Source: Roseovarius aestuarii
Lineage (GTDB): Bacteria > Pseudomonadota > Alphaproteobacteria > Rhodobacterales > Rhodobacteraceae
DNA length: 64,000 nucleotides
Reading direction: 5' to 3'
NCBI RefSeq assembly: GCF_019966515.1
Contig: NZ_JAIMIB010000001.1
Location: 598,974 to 662,973 of the forward strand
Part shown: positions 34,076 to 41,682 of the stretch, in pieces
Layout of the letters: each line of letters opens with the position of its first letter
Numbering within the stretch: position 1 is the first letter of the stretch
Notes under the pieces: generated by a model
What the model was told of the DNA's origin: nothing
The model's input: the letters and a program-made list of their open reading frames with translations, nothing else
Databases searched by the model: none
Program-made: the position numbers and the translations under genes

Positions 34076-35398
34076 ATGACCAACAATGCGCTGACCCCCG
34101 GCATCGCCGCCGGACGGCTCGACCAGACCGCCTATGCCGATAACTTCTCAGACCTGCATCCGCCGCTGGATCATCATGAGGCACTAGTGGCGGCCGATCG
34201 CTGTTATTTCTGTCATGATGCTCCCTGCATCACCGCCTGCCCTACGGATATCGATATCCCGCTCTTTATTCGCCAGATCGCCACCGGCACGCCCGAGGCG
34301 GCAGCGAAAACCATTCTGGGCCAGAATATCCTTGGCGGCATGTGCGCTCGCGTCTGCCCGACCGAGACACTCTGCGAACAGGCCTGCGTGCGCGAAGCCG
34401 CCGAAGGCAAACCGGTTCTGATCGGCCAGCTTCAGCGCTATGCCACAGATACGGTTATGGAAAAGGGCACACATCCCTTCATGCGCGCCGAACCGACCGG
34501 CAAGACGATTGCCGTTGTCGGCGCCGGCCCTGCGGGACTGGCCTGTGCTCATCGTTTGGCGATGAAAGGCCATGACGTCACGCTCTATGACGGCCGCGAT
34601 AAACCCGGCGGTCTGAACGAATTCGGCATCGCCACCTACAAAACCGTCGACAGCTTTGCCGAACGCGAGGTGACCTGGCTGATGCAAATCGGTGGCATCA
34701 TCTTGGAAACCGGCAAACGGCTGGGCCGGGACATGACCCTCGATCAGCTGAAATCTGACCATGACGCCGTTTTCCTCGGCATCGGCCTTGGCGGCGTCAA
34801 CGCGTTGGGATTGCCGGGCGAGGACAAGGACGGCATGCTGGATGCCGTTGATTTCATTTCTGATTTGAGACAATCCAATGACCTGTCAAGCCTGCCCATC
34901 GGTCGCGATGTCGTGGTCATCGGCGGTGGCATGACCGCCGTGGATGCCGCGGTTCAGGCCAAGCTTTTGGGCGCGCTCAACGTCAGCCTCGTCTACCGTC
35001 GGGGCCGCGGCCGGATGAATGCCAGCGGGTTCGAGCAAGACCTAGCAGCCTCCAAGGGCGTGCGCATTATTACCAACGCCTCACCCAAGGCAGTCCACGG
35101 CAATGGGGCCGTTCGTGAGATCGAGTTTGAATATACCGACAATGATCTGAACCCGACCGGCGAGACCGTGCGCCTGCCCGCCGATCAGGTTTTCAAGGCA
35201 ATTGGCCAAACACTTGACGGCGATGATCTGCCCGCGCTGGACGGTCGCAAAATCGCGATCACCGGCGCCGGACGTACCAGTATCGAGGGTGTCTGGGCGG
35301 GTGGCGATTGCGCGACCGGCGGCGATGACCTGACCGTGACGGCTGTCGCCGAAGGTCGCGATGCCGCCGAGGATATCCACGCGACCCTGATTTCGTGA
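34076..35398 (+). CDS. preT: NAD-dependent dihydropyrimidine dehydrogenase subunit PreT
   Basis: A flavin and iron-sulfur subunit of 440 residues. The N-terminal Cys-rich part (DRCYFCHDAPCITACPTDID, then CARVCPTETLCEQAC) binds [4Fe-4S] clusters. It is followed by an FAD motif VVGAGPAGLACA and an NAD(P)H motif VIGGGMTAVDAA. PreT takes electrons from NADH for PreA, which reduces uracil or thymine to the dihydropyrimidine. preA follows at 36306 with one methyltransferase gene between, an unusual split. Upstream lies a candidate operator. The cluster also holds the next two pathway enzymes, so the pathway assignment is strong. Confidence 0.92.
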   Translation: MTNNALTPGIAAGRLDQTAYADNFSDLHPPLDHHEALVAADRCYFCHDAPCITACPTDIDIPLFIRQIATGTPEAAAKTILGQNILGGMCARVCPTETLCEQACVREAAEGKPVLIGQLQRYATDTVMEKGTHPFMRAEPTGKTIAVVGAGPAGLACAHRLAMKGHDVTLYDGRDKPGGLNEFGIATYKTVDSFAEREVTWLMQIGGIILETGKRLGRDMTLDQLKSDHDAVFLGIGLGGVNALGLPGEDKDGMLDAVDFISDLRQSNDLSSLPIGRDVVVIGGGMTAVDAAVQAKLLGALNVSLVYRRGRGRMNASGFEQDLAASKGVRIITNASPKAVHGNGAVREIEFEYTDNDLNPTGETVRLPADQVFKAIGQTLDGDDLPALDGRKIAITGAGRTSIEGVWAGGDCATGGDDLTVTAVAEGRDAAEDIHATLIS

Positions 35399-35440
35399 TA
35401 AACTGAGGGCATATTTCATTACCTACAGAGGATTTATGCC

Positions 35441-36277
35441 ATGACCGATACCGAAACCCTTGTTGCGCGCCACTACGCGGGAGCAACCCTGCTCGACAAC
35501 ATCCGCGCCGCGTTGAAAGAGGCGGGCGTTGATCCGGACGCGCCCGGTATCGAAGATCTCAAACCCGTGGACGAGTTTCACACCGGCGGGTCGGAGGCCA
35601 CCGATGCACTGCTGGATCAACTGACGATCACCGCCGATACCCGCGTTCTGGATATCGGCTGCGGCATCGGTGGCGCGGCCCGCCATGTGGCGGCGCGGAC
35701 CGGAGCGCATGTGCGGGGATTCGACCTGACGCCGGATTTCGTTACCACGGCAACTGCGCTTTCCGATCTGGTCGGAATGGCGGATCAGACCAATTTTCAG
35801 GTCGGCAGCGCCCTCGACATCCCCGAGCCTGACGACAGTGCCGATCTGGCGCTGATGTTCCACGTCGGCATGAATATCGAGGACAAAACCACGCTTTGCA
35901 GCGAAGCCGCGCGAGTGCTGGCTCCGGGTGGTACCTTTGCGCTTTTCGATGTCATGCGCGGCTCGGACGCGCCACTGACCTATCCCTTTCCATGGGCGGA
36001 AGAGGCGGCATTTTCCTTCGTCAGCCCACCCGGGGATTATCGCACCGCCGCCACGGCGGCAGGGTTCGAACAGGTGGCCGAACGCGACCGGTCCGATTTT
36101 GCCAAGGACTTCTTTGATCGTGTCTTTGCCCGGATCGCCCAGGCCGGAGGCCCGCCACCCGTGGGCATTCACCTGCTCATGCACGAGACCGGCAAGACCA
36201 AAATCGAAAACTATATCACCCACCTGTCGGCAGGCGACATTGCCCCGACGGAAATGATCTTTCGCCTGCCCGCATAG
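35441..36277 (+). CDS. SAM-dependent methyltransferase between preT and preA
   Basis: A class I methyltransferase of 278 residues. Motif I is VLDIGCGIGGAARHVA (about residues 68-83), followed by an acidic strand end GFDLTP and, near residue 130, LALMFHVGMNIEDK. The C-terminus has a HLLMHETGKTKIENYITHL helix. The N-terminal 60 residues resemble those of methyltransferases acting on small molecules such as sarcosine or phosphatidylethanolamine analogues. It lies 42 bp after preT and 28 bp before preA on the same strand, so it belongs to the operon. No methylation step is known in reductive pyrimidine breakdown, so the role is open. Confidence 0.8.
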   Translation: MTDTETLVARHYAGATLLDNIRAALKEAGVDPDAPGIEDLKPVDEFHTGGSEATDALLDQLTITADTRVLDIGCGIGGAARHVAARTGAHVRGFDLTPDFVTTATALSDLVGMADQTNFQVGSALDIPEPDDSADLALMFHVGMNIEDKTTLCSEAARVLAPGGTFALFDVMRGSDAPLTYPFPWAEEAAFSFVSPPGDYRTAATAAGFEQVAERDRSDFAKDFFDRVFARIAQAGGPPPVGIHLLMHETGKTKIENYITHLSAGDIAPTEMIFRLPA

Positions 36278-36305
36278 GGCCTGCGACAATAGGGAAGGAA
36301 AGCCA

Positions 36306-37610
36306 ATGGCTGATCTGACGTCCAACTTCATCGGGATCACATCCCCCAATCCGTTCTGGCTGGCCTCGGCACCGCCCACGGATAAGGAATACAATGTCCG
36401 CCGCGCTTTCGAGGCCGGTTGGGGTGGCGTCGTCTGGAAAACTCTGGGCGAAGCAGGACCACCGGTCGTCAACGTGAACGGCCCGCGATACGGCGCGATC
36501 TGGGGCGCGGACCGGCGTCTCTTGGGGCTCAATAATATCGAGCTGATCACCGACCGGCCGCTCGAGGTGAACCTTGAAGAGATGAAACGGGTCAAGAAGG
36601 ACTACCCTGATCGCGCCCTGATCGCCTCGCTTATGGTGCCGGTGAATGAGGACGCCTGGAAAGAGATCCTACGCCGGGTCGAGGATACCGGCTGCGACGG
36701 GGTCGAGCTGAATTTCGGTTGCCCCCACGGGATGAGTGAACGCGGCATGGGTAGCGCCGTGGGCCAAGTACCGGAATATGTCGGCCAGGTCGCGCATTGG
36801 TGCAAGAAGCACTCGGATCTGCCGGTGATCGTCAAGCTGACCCCCAACATCACCGACATTCGTAACCCTGCCCGCGCCGCGATGGAAGGCGGCGCCGATG
36901 CGGTCAGCCTGATCAACACGATCAATTCAATCACCAGCGTCGATCTTGACCTCTTTGCACCCGAGCCCACCATCGACGGCAAAGGCGCGCATGGCGGCTA
37001 TTGCGGCCCGGCGGTCAAGCCGATTGCGTTGAACATGGTCGCGGAAATCGCCCGCTCCCCGGAGATGGCCGACCTGCCGATCAGCGGCATTGGTGGCGTC
37101 ACCACCTGGCGCGATGCTGCTGAATTCATGGCCCTTGGCGCTGGCAATGTGCAGGTCTGCACCGCCGCCATGACCTATGGCTTCAAGATCGTGCAGGAAA
37201 TGATTTCGGGGCTCAGCCAGTGGATGGACGAGAAAGGCATCACCGATACCGCCGATATCGTGCGCCGTGCCGTGCCTAATTGCAGCGACTGGCAGCACCT
37301 GAACCTGAATTACGTTGCCAAGGCCAAGATCAATCAGGATCTCTGCATCAATTGTGGCCGCTGCTTTGCCGCCTGCGAGGACACATCGCATCAGGCAATT
37401 TCAATGTCCGAGGATCGCGTTTTTGAGGTGATCGACGACGAATGCGTGGCCTGCAATCTCTGTGTCAATGTCTGCCCGGTTGAAGGTTGCATCACCATGG
37501 AGCAGATGGCCCCCGGCACCACCGATCCGCGCACCGGTAAGGTGGTCGAGAAAGAATATGCCAACTGGACAACACATCCCAATAATCCGGGGACATGTGC
37601 CGCCGAATAA
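36306..37610 (+). CDS. preA: NAD-dependent dihydropyrimidine dehydrogenase subunit PreA
   Basis: A protein of 434 residues: an FMN-binding (beta/alpha)8 barrel (SPNPFWLASAPPTDKEYN, ELNFGCPHGMSERG, PVIVKLTPNITD, SGIGGVTTWRDAAEF) followed by a C-terminal ferredoxin domain. Its two cluster motifs are CINCGRCFAACED and CVACNLCVNVCPVEGC. With PreT it reduces uracil and thymine at the expense of NADH. The GGYCGPAVKPIAL segment matches the substrate loop of the family. It is preceded by AAGGAAAG. Gene order preT, methyltransferase, preA, then the hydrolases 2 kb on, fits the full reductive route. Confidence 0.93.
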   Translation: MADLTSNFIGITSPNPFWLASAPPTDKEYNVRRAFEAGWGGVVWKTLGEAGPPVVNVNGPRYGAIWGADRRLLGLNNIELITDRPLEVNLEEMKRVKKDYPDRALIASLMVPVNEDAWKEILRRVEDTGCDGVELNFGCPHGMSERGMGSAVGQVPEYVGQVAHWCKKHSDLPVIVKLTPNITDIRNPARAAMEGGADAVSLINTINSITSVDLDLFAPEPTIDGKGAHGGYCGPAVKPIALNMVAEIARSPEMADLPISGIGGVTTWRDAAEFMALGAGNVQVCTAAMTYGFKIVQEMISGLSQWMDEKGITDTADIVRRAVPNCSDWQHLNLNYVAKAKINQDLCINCGRCFAACEDTSHQAISMSEDRVFEVIDDECVACNLCVNVCPVEGCITMEQMAPGTTDPRTGKVVEKEYANWTTHPNNPGTCAAE

Positions 37611-37618
37611 GAGGCGCG

Positions 37619-38110
37619 TCAGACCAGCAGCTCGACAGATCCCCGCTGGGTGTCCGCGTCAAAGCTTGCGGTCGGTATAATCTTCCAGGCCGCATCAAGC
37701 GTCGGATACTCGAATACTTCTTCCGCCGCATCGCTGACACCTGCGGTCGGCAACTCAAAGCTGCTTCGTCGTGAAAGGCCGCCGCTTTCGAACCATTTGG
37801 CCAGGAAATCACCGACCTGAGCCGCTACGATGCTTTGTGCCTGTGATTCCGGGGCCGGGGCGGGAGCTGGTGCGGGGTCAGCCGCACGTTCGGTTACGGA
37901 CCGGTCCGATGCCAACATCTGTTTCAACATTGTTGATTTCAATTTTCCGGCCTGGCTCTGCGCAGCCAAAGGGGGGCGGTAAGAGGCATCCGGAGCACCA
38001 TCGCGCACCTTGGCTGTGGAAAACTGGGTAAGAGCATCTCGTGGCAGTTGCTGGCGCCGTTCAGCGACCGAATGAACTTGTAAAGTACCTGTTTCCAATG
38101 TGTTCAGCAT
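37619..38110 (-). CDS. Hypothetical protein with Pro-Ala linker
   Basis: A protein of 163 residues without a signal peptide. A short (AP)-repeat linker (PAPAPAPAPE) joins an N-terminal polar part (HSVAERRQQLPRDALTQFS) to a C-terminal part with VGDFLAKWFESGG and EEVFEYPTLDAAWKI. It converges on preA with 8 bp between stops. I recognise no family, and the pyrimidine genes around it do not explain it. Amino-acid composition and start (ATG 38110) look real. Confidence 0.5.
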   Translation of the reverse strand: MLNTLETGTLQVHSVAERRQQLPRDALTQFSTAKVRDGAPDASYRPPLAAQSQAGKLKSTMLKQMLASDRSVTERAADPAPAPAPAPESQAQSIVAAQVGDFLAKWFESGGLSRRSSFELPTAGVSDAAEEVFEYPTLDAAWKIIPTASFDADTQRGSVELLV

Positions 38111-38246
38111 ATCTGCTCCGTTGGTATGTGTCTTAAAACACCTCCCCCCAACACCACCAAAATACCAGCCGCAGGAGCATAGCGGAACGGTTTTTCCTAA
38201 TCTTAATTAACGATTGGTTATGTTGCCCGCGTGCACAGCCAGGATG

Positions 38247-38867
38247 TCACGGCGTCAACACTTTGCGAAAAAGCGTATCCAGATAACCGCGAGCGCCATC
38301 CGAATTCGCACCGCCCCCGGGCATCAGGATCTGCACCTGGGCATCAAAATCAGCATAGTGCTGTGTCGTGGCCCAGATCGAAAAGATCAGATGTCGCGGA
38401 TCGACCGGGGCGAGCTTGCCCGCGTCAATCCATCCTGTGATTATAGCCGCTTTCTCATCGACCAGTTGCTTCAGCCCGGTTTCGAGATGTGGCAGCATTC
38501 TTGGCGCGCCCTGCAGGATTTCGTTGGCAAACAGGCGACTTTCCCGCGGATATTCGCGGCTCATGTCAAGCTTGAGATGCATGTAGCGCATAAGTTCTTC
38601 CAGAGGGTCCCCCTCGGGATCAATCCGCCGCAAAGGATCCAGCCAAGTATCCATCAACTGGTTCAGAAGGGTGACGTGAATATCCTCCTTGCCTTCGAAA
38701 TAATAGAGGATGTTGGGCTTGCTCAAACCCGCCTGGGTCGCGATCTGATCCAGCGTTGCCCCCCGAAACCCCTGCTTTGAGAACACCTCAAGCGCCGCAT
38801 CCAGAATCAACTCACGGTTACGCTGTTGGATTCGGCTGACTTTCTTGACCGGTTGGGCGTCATTCAT
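38247..38867 (-). CDS. RutR-like TetR-family regulator
   Basis: A TetR protein of 206 residues. The helix-turn-helix is ATLDQIATQAGLSKPNILYYFEGKEDIHVTLL. The C-terminal ligand domain closely follows Escherichia coli RutR: LDPLRRIDPEGDP, LKLDMSREYPRESRLFANEILQGAP, GKLAPVDPRHLIFSIWATTQHYADF. RutR senses uracil and thymine. It lies between preA and the amidohydrolase, downstream of a second similar TetR gene with an 80-bp gap, and probably on the same transcript. A pyrimidine-responsive role is very plausible. Which of the two binds the operators at 39607-39656 is open. Confidence 0.88.
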   Translation of the reverse strand: MNDAQPVKKVSRIQQRNRELILDAALEVFSKQGFRGATLDQIATQAGLSKPNILYYFEGKEDIHVTLLNQLMDTWLDPLRRIDPEGDPLEELMRYMHLKLDMSREYPRESRLFANEILQGAPRMLPHLETGLKQLVDEKAAIITGWIDAGKLAPVDPRHLIFSIWATTQHYADFDAQVQILMPGGGANSDGARGYLDTLFRKVLTP

Positions 38868-38947
38868 CTTCAGGCTCAGTCAATGAGGTATGGTGACAGC
38901 ATGCGGCATTTTCACCCCGGGGGAAAGACCAGCCAGGTCGGGGCGTA

Positions 38948-39583
38948 TCAGCGCTTTGCTCCGATCCCCGCCAGTATGATGGATTTGACCGAGTCTTTGG
39001 CCGCCTCCCATTGCTCGTCCGACAGGGGCACACCACCGTTCAATGTCTCGATCTGGTGGCCGAAATCGGCGTAGTGCTGCGTCGTCGCCCAGAGCATGTA
39101 GAGCAGGTGGCGCGGGTCGATCGCATCCATTTTACCCTCATCGATCCAGCGCTGGATCACCGCCATGCGACCATCGGTCCATTCCACCAAAGTGGTTTCC
39201 AGGTAGTCCTGAATGACCGGTGCGCGGTGCATAATTTCCGAGGCCCAGACCTTGGAGCGTTCCGGATATTTACGGCTGATTTCGAGCTTGGCATCGATAT
39301 AGGCGCCGAATCCCTCGACCGGTCCGGGTGCGTCGTCAAAGCTGTCGGCGGCCTTCAGCCAGTCCTGGAAAATCGTCTGCACCACCTGTCGGTAGAGCGC
39401 CTCTTTGGTGGGGAAGTAATAGTGAAGATTGGCTTTCGGTAACCCTGCCAGATCGGCGATCAACTGCATCGTCGCCCCGCCAAACCCCGCCTCGGCAAAG
39501 ACTTTTTCCGCTGCTTCAAGAATGACACGCTCATTCTCCTGCCGGATTTCCTTCTTGCTCAGCGGTCGGGCAGTTTGGGACAT
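38948..39583 (-). CDS. Second RutR-like TetR-family regulator
   Basis: A protein of 211 residues with a TetR helix-turn-helix (ATMQLIADLAGLPKANLHYYFPTKEALYRQVV) and a RutR-type C-terminal domain (KLEISRKYPERSKVWASEIMHRAP, GKMDAIDPRHLLYMLWATTQHYADFG). It is paralogous to the gene at 38247-38867 but differs in the recognition helix (MQLIADLAGLPKANL against LDQIATQAGLSKPNI) and the ligand-pocket region, so the two may bind different sites or ligands. It is divergent from the amidohydrolase gene, with two palindromic operators in the 126-bp gap, the classic arrangement for an autoregulated repressor. Confidence 0.88.
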   Translation of the reverse strand: MSQTARPLSKKEIRQENERVILEAAEKVFAEAGFGGATMQLIADLAGLPKANLHYYFPTKEALYRQVVQTIFQDWLKAADSFDDAPGPVEGFGAYIDAKLEISRKYPERSKVWASEIMHRAPVIQDYLETTLVEWTDGRMAVIQRWIDEGKMDAIDPRHLLYMLWATTQHYADFGHQIETLNGGVPLSDEQWEAAKDSVKSIILAGIGAKR

Positions 39584-39606
39584 CGCGCGTATCTCTCAAA
39601 AAGTTC

Positions 39607-39621
39607 TTGACCGGTTGGTCA
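39607..39621. promoter_or_regulatory. RutR-like operator, site 1
   Basis: TTGACCGGTTGGTCA contains TGACC-N4-GGTCA, the core of the known RutR site (TTGACCA-N2-TGGTCAA). It is 24 bp from the start codon of the second TetR gene, so binding there should repress that gene. Confidence 0.65.
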
Positions 39622-39638
39622 GGATGTGGTGCTCTCTT

Positions 39639-39656
39639 CCTGACCATACGGTCAGG
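39639..39656. promoter_or_regulatory. RutR-like operator, site 2
   Basis: CCTGACCATACGGTCAGG is a perfect palindrome with 7-bp arms and a 4-bp centre, again TGACC-N4-GGTCA. The centres of sites 1 and 2 are about 33 bp apart, close to three helical turns, which suits cooperative binding. It lies 53 bp before the amidohydrolase start. Confidence 0.65.
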
Positions 39657-39709
39657 ATGCGAGTGATTGCAAGAGGGCCGACAGATGCCCCGAGCCAAGG
39701 GAGAGAGAC

Positions 39710-40960
39710 ATGGCCGCACCGGGTGAGAATCTGAAAATCAATGGCGAGCGTCTGTGGGACAGCCTGATGGAGATGGCTAAGATCGGCCCCGGCGTTGCGG
39801 GCGGCAACAACCGACAGACCGTCACCGATGAAGATGGCGAGGGCCGGGAGCTATTTCAAAGCTGGTGCGAGGCGGCGGGCATGTCCATGGGGCTGGACAC
39901 CATGGGCAACATGTTCGCACGACGAGAGGGAACCGACCCAGACGCTCTCCCGGTCTATGTCGGTTCCCACCTCGATACGCAGCCGACGGGCGGCAAATAT
40001 GATGGGGTCTTGGGCGTGCTGGCGGGACTGGAACTGATCCGCACGCTGAACGATCTGGACATCAAGACCAAGCATCCCATCGTCGTGACCAACTGGACCA
40101 ACGAGGAAGGCACGCGGTTTGCCCCGGCCATGCTGGCCTCGGGCGTGTTTGCCGGTATCCACGAGGAAGACTGGGCCTATGACCGCGAAGATGCCGAAGG
40201 GCTGAAATTCGGCGATGAACTGAAGCGCATCGGCTGGCGCGGCGAGGAACCGGTGGGGCAGCGTAAGATGCATGCGTTTTTCGAACTCCATATCGAACAG
40301 GGGCCCATTCTCGAGGCCGAAGGCAAGGATATCGGCGTCGTCACCCACGGTCAGGGCCTCAGCTGGACGCAGGTAACGATTACCGGCAAGGATGCCCACA
40401 CCGGCTCAACCCCAATGCCGATGCGCCGCAATGCGGGTCTGGGCATGGCCCGGGTGCTGGAAAAGGTCGAAGAGATTGCGCTTTCCCATGCCCCCGATGC
40501 AGTCGGCGCGGCGGGCCATATCGACATCTATCCCAACTCGCGCAACGTGATCCCCGGCAAGGCGGTCTTCACCGTCGATTTCCGCTCGCCCAATCTGGAT
40601 GTGATCAATGACATGGTGGCCCGCATGAAGGCCGCCGCAACCGAGATTTGCGACGAAATGGGCCTTGGCGTGGAGTTCGAAGTAGCGGGCGGGTTCGACC
40701 CGGTCACCTTTGACGAAAACTGCGTCACCGCAGTCCGCAACGCTGCCGAGCGTCTGGGGTATAGCCACCGCAACCTGATCTCGGGCGCGGGCCACGACGC
40801 CTGCTGGATCAACCGCGTCGCCCCCACGGCCATGGTCATGTGCCCCTGCGTCGATGGGCTCAGCCATAACGAGGCCGAGGAAATCTCCAAGGACTGGGCC
40901 ACCGCCGGCGCGGATGTGCTGATGCACGCGGTGGTCGAAACGGCGGGGATCGTGGAGTAA
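39710..40960 (+). CDS. N-carbamoyl-beta-alanine amidohydrolase-type Zn hydrolase
   Basis: A 416-residue M20-family metal-dependent hydrolase of the hydantoinase/carbamoylase group. Metal ligands include His87 and Asp98 (VGSHLDTQPTGGKYDG) and Glu132/Glu133 in NWTNEEGTRF, with a later GAGHDACW. These enzymes remove the carbamoyl group from N-carbamoyl-beta-alanine or its methyl form, the last step of reductive pyrimidine breakdown. That fits the adjacent dihydropyrimidinase and upstream preTA. The gene is divergent from the second RutR-like regulator, with two operators between. Its stop overlaps the next ATG (TAATG). An allantoate amidohydrolase is the main alternative, but the setting is against it. 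Confidence 0.88.
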   Translation: MAAPGENLKINGERLWDSLMEMAKIGPGVAGGNNRQTVTDEDGEGRELFQSWCEAAGMSMGLDTMGNMFARREGTDPDALPVYVGSHLDTQPTGGKYDGVLGVLAGLELIRTLNDLDIKTKHPIVVTNWTNEEGTRFAPAMLASGVFAGIHEEDWAYDREDAEGLKFGDELKRIGWRGEEPVGQRKMHAFFELHIEQGPILEAEGKDIGVVTHGQGLSWTQVTITGKDAHTGSTPMPMRRNAGLGMARVLEKVEEIALSHAPDAVGAAGHIDIYPNSRNVIPGKAVFTVDFRSPNLDVINDMVARMKAAATEICDEMGLGVEFEVAGGFDPVTFDENCVTAVRNAAERLGYSHRNLISGAGHDACWINRVAPTAMVMCPCVDGLSHNEAEEISKDWATAGADVLMHAVVETAGIVE

Positions 40961-41682
40961 TGTCAATCTACAACACTTGGCCTCGCTCACCAAAACAAAT
41001 GGTGGATGAAAAGCTCAGGCGTTCGTATCACAAAGCTATGGTGAAAGCGCTCCGCCCTGCGGCCGTAGCGGCTGGCTGGCGTAAACGCGATGATTGCGTC
41101 TATCGAGAAAAAGGTGACTGGCTCATCGTGGTCGATCTGGAGGTTTCGAACAACTATCCCAAGACTTGCGCAAAATTCCGAGTAAAGCCACTCGCGCTGG
41201 ACGATATCATGTTGCAATTGGCAAACGCTCAAGATCCCAAAAGGTTATCGAATTCGTATAGAGCACTGGGATTTGGCAATTGTGAGGTTCCTCCATTGTA
41301 CGAAGAGTGGTGGAAAGACGAACAGACAGATATCGATGCAAATGTGGCAACATTTTTGAAAGTTGCGGCTACGTCAGATAAAAGACTGGATGGCATCAAG
41401 GACTCGTCATTTGCAGATTATGTTGCTGACTACAGATGCCCTCATGGTCGTGACGATTATGGGCGAGCTTTGATATCCGCTTTGGTTTTGGAGAACCGTC
41501 TAAGCGAAGCCTTGGATGTTACAGATGCCTATTTGGATGGTCGGCGCAAAGCAACAACCACCATGAATTTCTGTAGTTCGAGTGACAGCGAGACCTCCTC
41601 TCGGTTCGAGTTCCTCGCACAGCAAAACATCAAAGCCATCATGCAACCTCGCAATCAATCAGACGACAGGAGACACCAATGA
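40960..41682 (+). CDS. Unrelated small gene wedged in the operon (DUF4304-like)
   Basis: A 240-residue protein of clearly lower GC than its neighbours. The N-terminal half (KAMVKALRPAAVAAGWRKRDDCVYREKGDWLIVVDLEVSNNY) has the layout of DUF4304 proteins: a helix, a G-W/F-x-K turn, then strands ending in hydrophobic-polar alternation. The C-terminal half holds a helical hairpin with LISALVLENRLSEALDVTDAYLDG. It starts at the A of the upstream TAA (TAATG) and ends in the ATGA that starts dihydropyrimidinase, so it fits between two operon genes without spare bases. Function unknown; its codon use suggests late acquisition. Confidence 0.65.
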   Translation: MSIYNTWPRSPKQMVDEKLRRSYHKAMVKALRPAAVAAGWRKRDDCVYREKGDWLIVVDLEVSNNYPKTCAKFRVKPLALDDIMLQLANAQDPKRLSNSYRALGFGNCEVPPLYEEWWKDEQTDIDANVATFLKVAATSDKRLDGIKDSSFADYVADYRCPHGRDDYGRALISALVLENRLSEALDVTDAYLDGRRKATTTMNFCSSSDSETSSRFEFLAQQNIKAIMQPRNQSDDRRHQ

